From Candidatus Poribacteria bacterium WGA-3G (lineage in GTDB: Bacteria; Poribacteria; WGA-4E; WGA-3G), in the NCBI GenBank assembly GCA_000406005.1, contig ASZN01000005.1, forward strand, positions 104,167 through 168,166: a DNA stretch of 64,000 nucleotides, read 5' to 3'. A model generated the notes under the pieces. It was not told the DNA's origin, searched no databases, and saw nothing but the letters and a program-made list of their open reading frames with translations. Each line of letters begins with the position of its first letter. The first letter of the stretch is position 1. This document shows positions 63,078-64,000 of the stretch, piece by piece. A program made the position numbers and the translations under genes.

Positions 63078-64000
63078 ATGACAGATTTGTTGGCAGCACG
63101 TGCACAGATGGCGATGTCACTCGCATTTCACATCATCTTCGCTGTGGTCGGCATAGCGATGCCACTACTGATGGTGATTGCCGAGGGGATGTGGATCAAG
63201 ACACGGGAAGAAGTCTACCTCACGCTGGCGAAGCAGTGGGCAAAAGGCACGGCTATCATGTTCGCTGTTGGAGCCGTCTCTGGCACTGTTTTATCATTTG
63301 AGCTCGGTCTGTTGTGGCCCGAATTCATGGCTTACGCCGGTCCGATCATCGGGATGCCGTTTTCATTGGAAGGGTTGGCGTTCTTCCTTGAGGCGATCTT
63401 CTTGGGACTTTACCTCTACGGTTGGGAGCGTATCCCGAAATATGCACACTGGTTCGCTGGAATGATGGTGCTGCTCGGTGGCACCTTGTCCGGTATCTTC
63501 GTTGTGACCGCTAATGCGTGGATGAACACGCCTACCGGTTTCTCTATCGTCAATGGCGAGGTGACAAACGTTGATCCGATTGCAGCGATGCTTAACCCTT
63601 CCTCATTCAGCCAAGCACTCCACATGACCATCGCTGCGTTCCTTGCCGTCGGATTTGCAGTCGCTGGCATCCACGCCTATCTTCTCAGACGCGACCCAGA
63701 TAACCTGTTCCACCGTCGGGCGTTCGCGATCGCTTTGAGCGTCGGTGCCGTGTTCGCAATACTCCAACCGATTTCAGGGGACATCAGTGCAAAGCGGGTC
63801 GCGAAGTATCAACCTATCAAACTCGCGGCGATGGAAGCGCAGTGGGAAACAGAACGCGGCGCACCTTTGCGTATCGGCGGTATCCCCGACGAAGACGCTG
63901 AAGAAACACGATACGCACTTGAGATTCCGAAGGCACTCAGTTTCCTCGCACATTTCGACTTCAACGCAGAAATAATGGGGCTTAAGGAAGTACCGCGCGA
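63078..64000 (+). CDS. cydA: Cytochrome bd ubiquinol oxidase subunit I, C-terminus cut by window edge
   Basis: The frame from ATG 63078 (AAGGAGG upstream) stays open to the window edge, giving 307 residues. The N-terminus MTDLLAARAQMAMSLAFHIIF is typical of CydA, with His18 as a heme b595 ligand candidate. At least six membrane helices, the segments GPIIGMPFSLEGLAFFLEAIF and NAWMNTPTGF, and the start of the Q-loop region are visible. It reduces oxygen to water at high affinity. The missing part would carry the remaining heme ligands. Confidence 0.93.
   Translation, partial: MTDLLAARAQMAMSLAFHIIFAVVGIAMPLLMVIAEGMWIKTREEVYLTLAKQWAKGTAIMFAVGAVSGTVLSFELGLLWPEFMAYAGPIIGMPFSLEGLAFFLEAIFLGLYLYGWERIPKYAHWFAGMMVLLGGTLSGIFVVTANAWMNTPTGFSIVNGEVTNVDPIAAMLNPSSFSQALHMTIAAFLAVGFAVAGIHAYLLRRDPDNLFHRRAFAIALSVGAVFAILQPISGDISAKRVAKYQPIKLAAMEAQWETERGAPLRIGGIPDEDAEETRYALEIPKALSFLAHFDFNAEIMGLKEVPR

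Noticed and set aside
1..64000. tRNA or rRNA genes
   Set aside because: I looked for T-loop-like GGTTCGA strings and rRNA-like conserved stretches and found none convincing. A covariance scan (tRNAscan-SE, Infernal) would be decisive.

Overview
The window looks like a chromosomal segment of an uncultivated bacterium, most probably Candidatus Poribacteria or a close relative. This rests on gene content, not on a marker gene. There are four phytanoyl-CoA-dioxygenase-like (PhyH) proteins, three Cys-type sulfatases, LamG and jelly-roll secreted proteins, long TPR proteins, an LRR/metalloprotease/dockerin-like mosaic with a FlgD-like C-terminus, and many small palindromic or tandem non-coding repeats. 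I found no rRNA, tRNA or CRISPR array.

Layout. 1-4 kb: a partial TPR lipoprotein, a WD40-like remnant, an XPB helicase with a Bax1-like (DUF790) partner, and a fragment of an AAA ATPase. 3.8-16.3 kb: small-molecule metabolism (2-hydroxyacid dehydrogenase, HIT hydrolase, two SDR epimerase paralogs, GDPD, SDR, aldo-keto reductase, cupin, xylose-isomerase-like TIM barrel), an HNH nuclease pair, and a BatA-like VWA protein with a membrane partner. 16.4-25.4 kb: a LamG protein, then an apparent operon of acidic TPR protein, transketolase, monoheme cytochrome c, a redoxin with an in-frame UGA, and a large Gln-rich membrane protein. 25.6-28.8 kb: PPK2, two PhyH proteins and a secreted protein. 29-33.7 kb is accessory DNA: an AAA/PD-(D/E)XK ATPase, a restriction-modification pair with two small upstream ORFs, and an XRE regulator. 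33.9-43 kb: three sulfatases interleaved with an FRG-TPR locus split by a frameshift and a TPR protein ending in a UPF0175-like antitoxin domain, directly followed by a DUF3368 PIN toxin. 43-53.5 kb: a D-threonine-aldolase-like enzyme, a membrane protein, Maf, an IolB-like cupin and the classical yebC-ruvC-ruvA-ruvB-queA-yajC cluster. 53.5-64 kb: the LRR mosaic, a PAP2-like membrane protein, a fused double peroxiredoxin with two in-frame UGA codons, two PhyH proteins, a Gfo/Idh/MocA oxidoreductase and the start of cydA.

The strongest unusual signal is selenocysteine. Three in-frame UGA codons in two genes sit at catalytic-cysteine positions. Each is followed by a hairpin whose loop begins 20-21 nt after the UGA, as expected for bacterial SECIS elements. 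One gene encodes two peroxiredoxin domains in a single chain, each with its own Sec and SECIS. Ordinary gene calling breaks this gene into three pieces and the redoxin into two.

Other points of interest are the antitoxin fused to a TPR scaffold, a PhyH protein with HxG in place of the iron-binding HxD (the pattern of Fe/2OG halogenases), a C-terminal signature shared by two otherwise different secreted proteins, and tandem repeats inserted within genes and within the ruv cluster.
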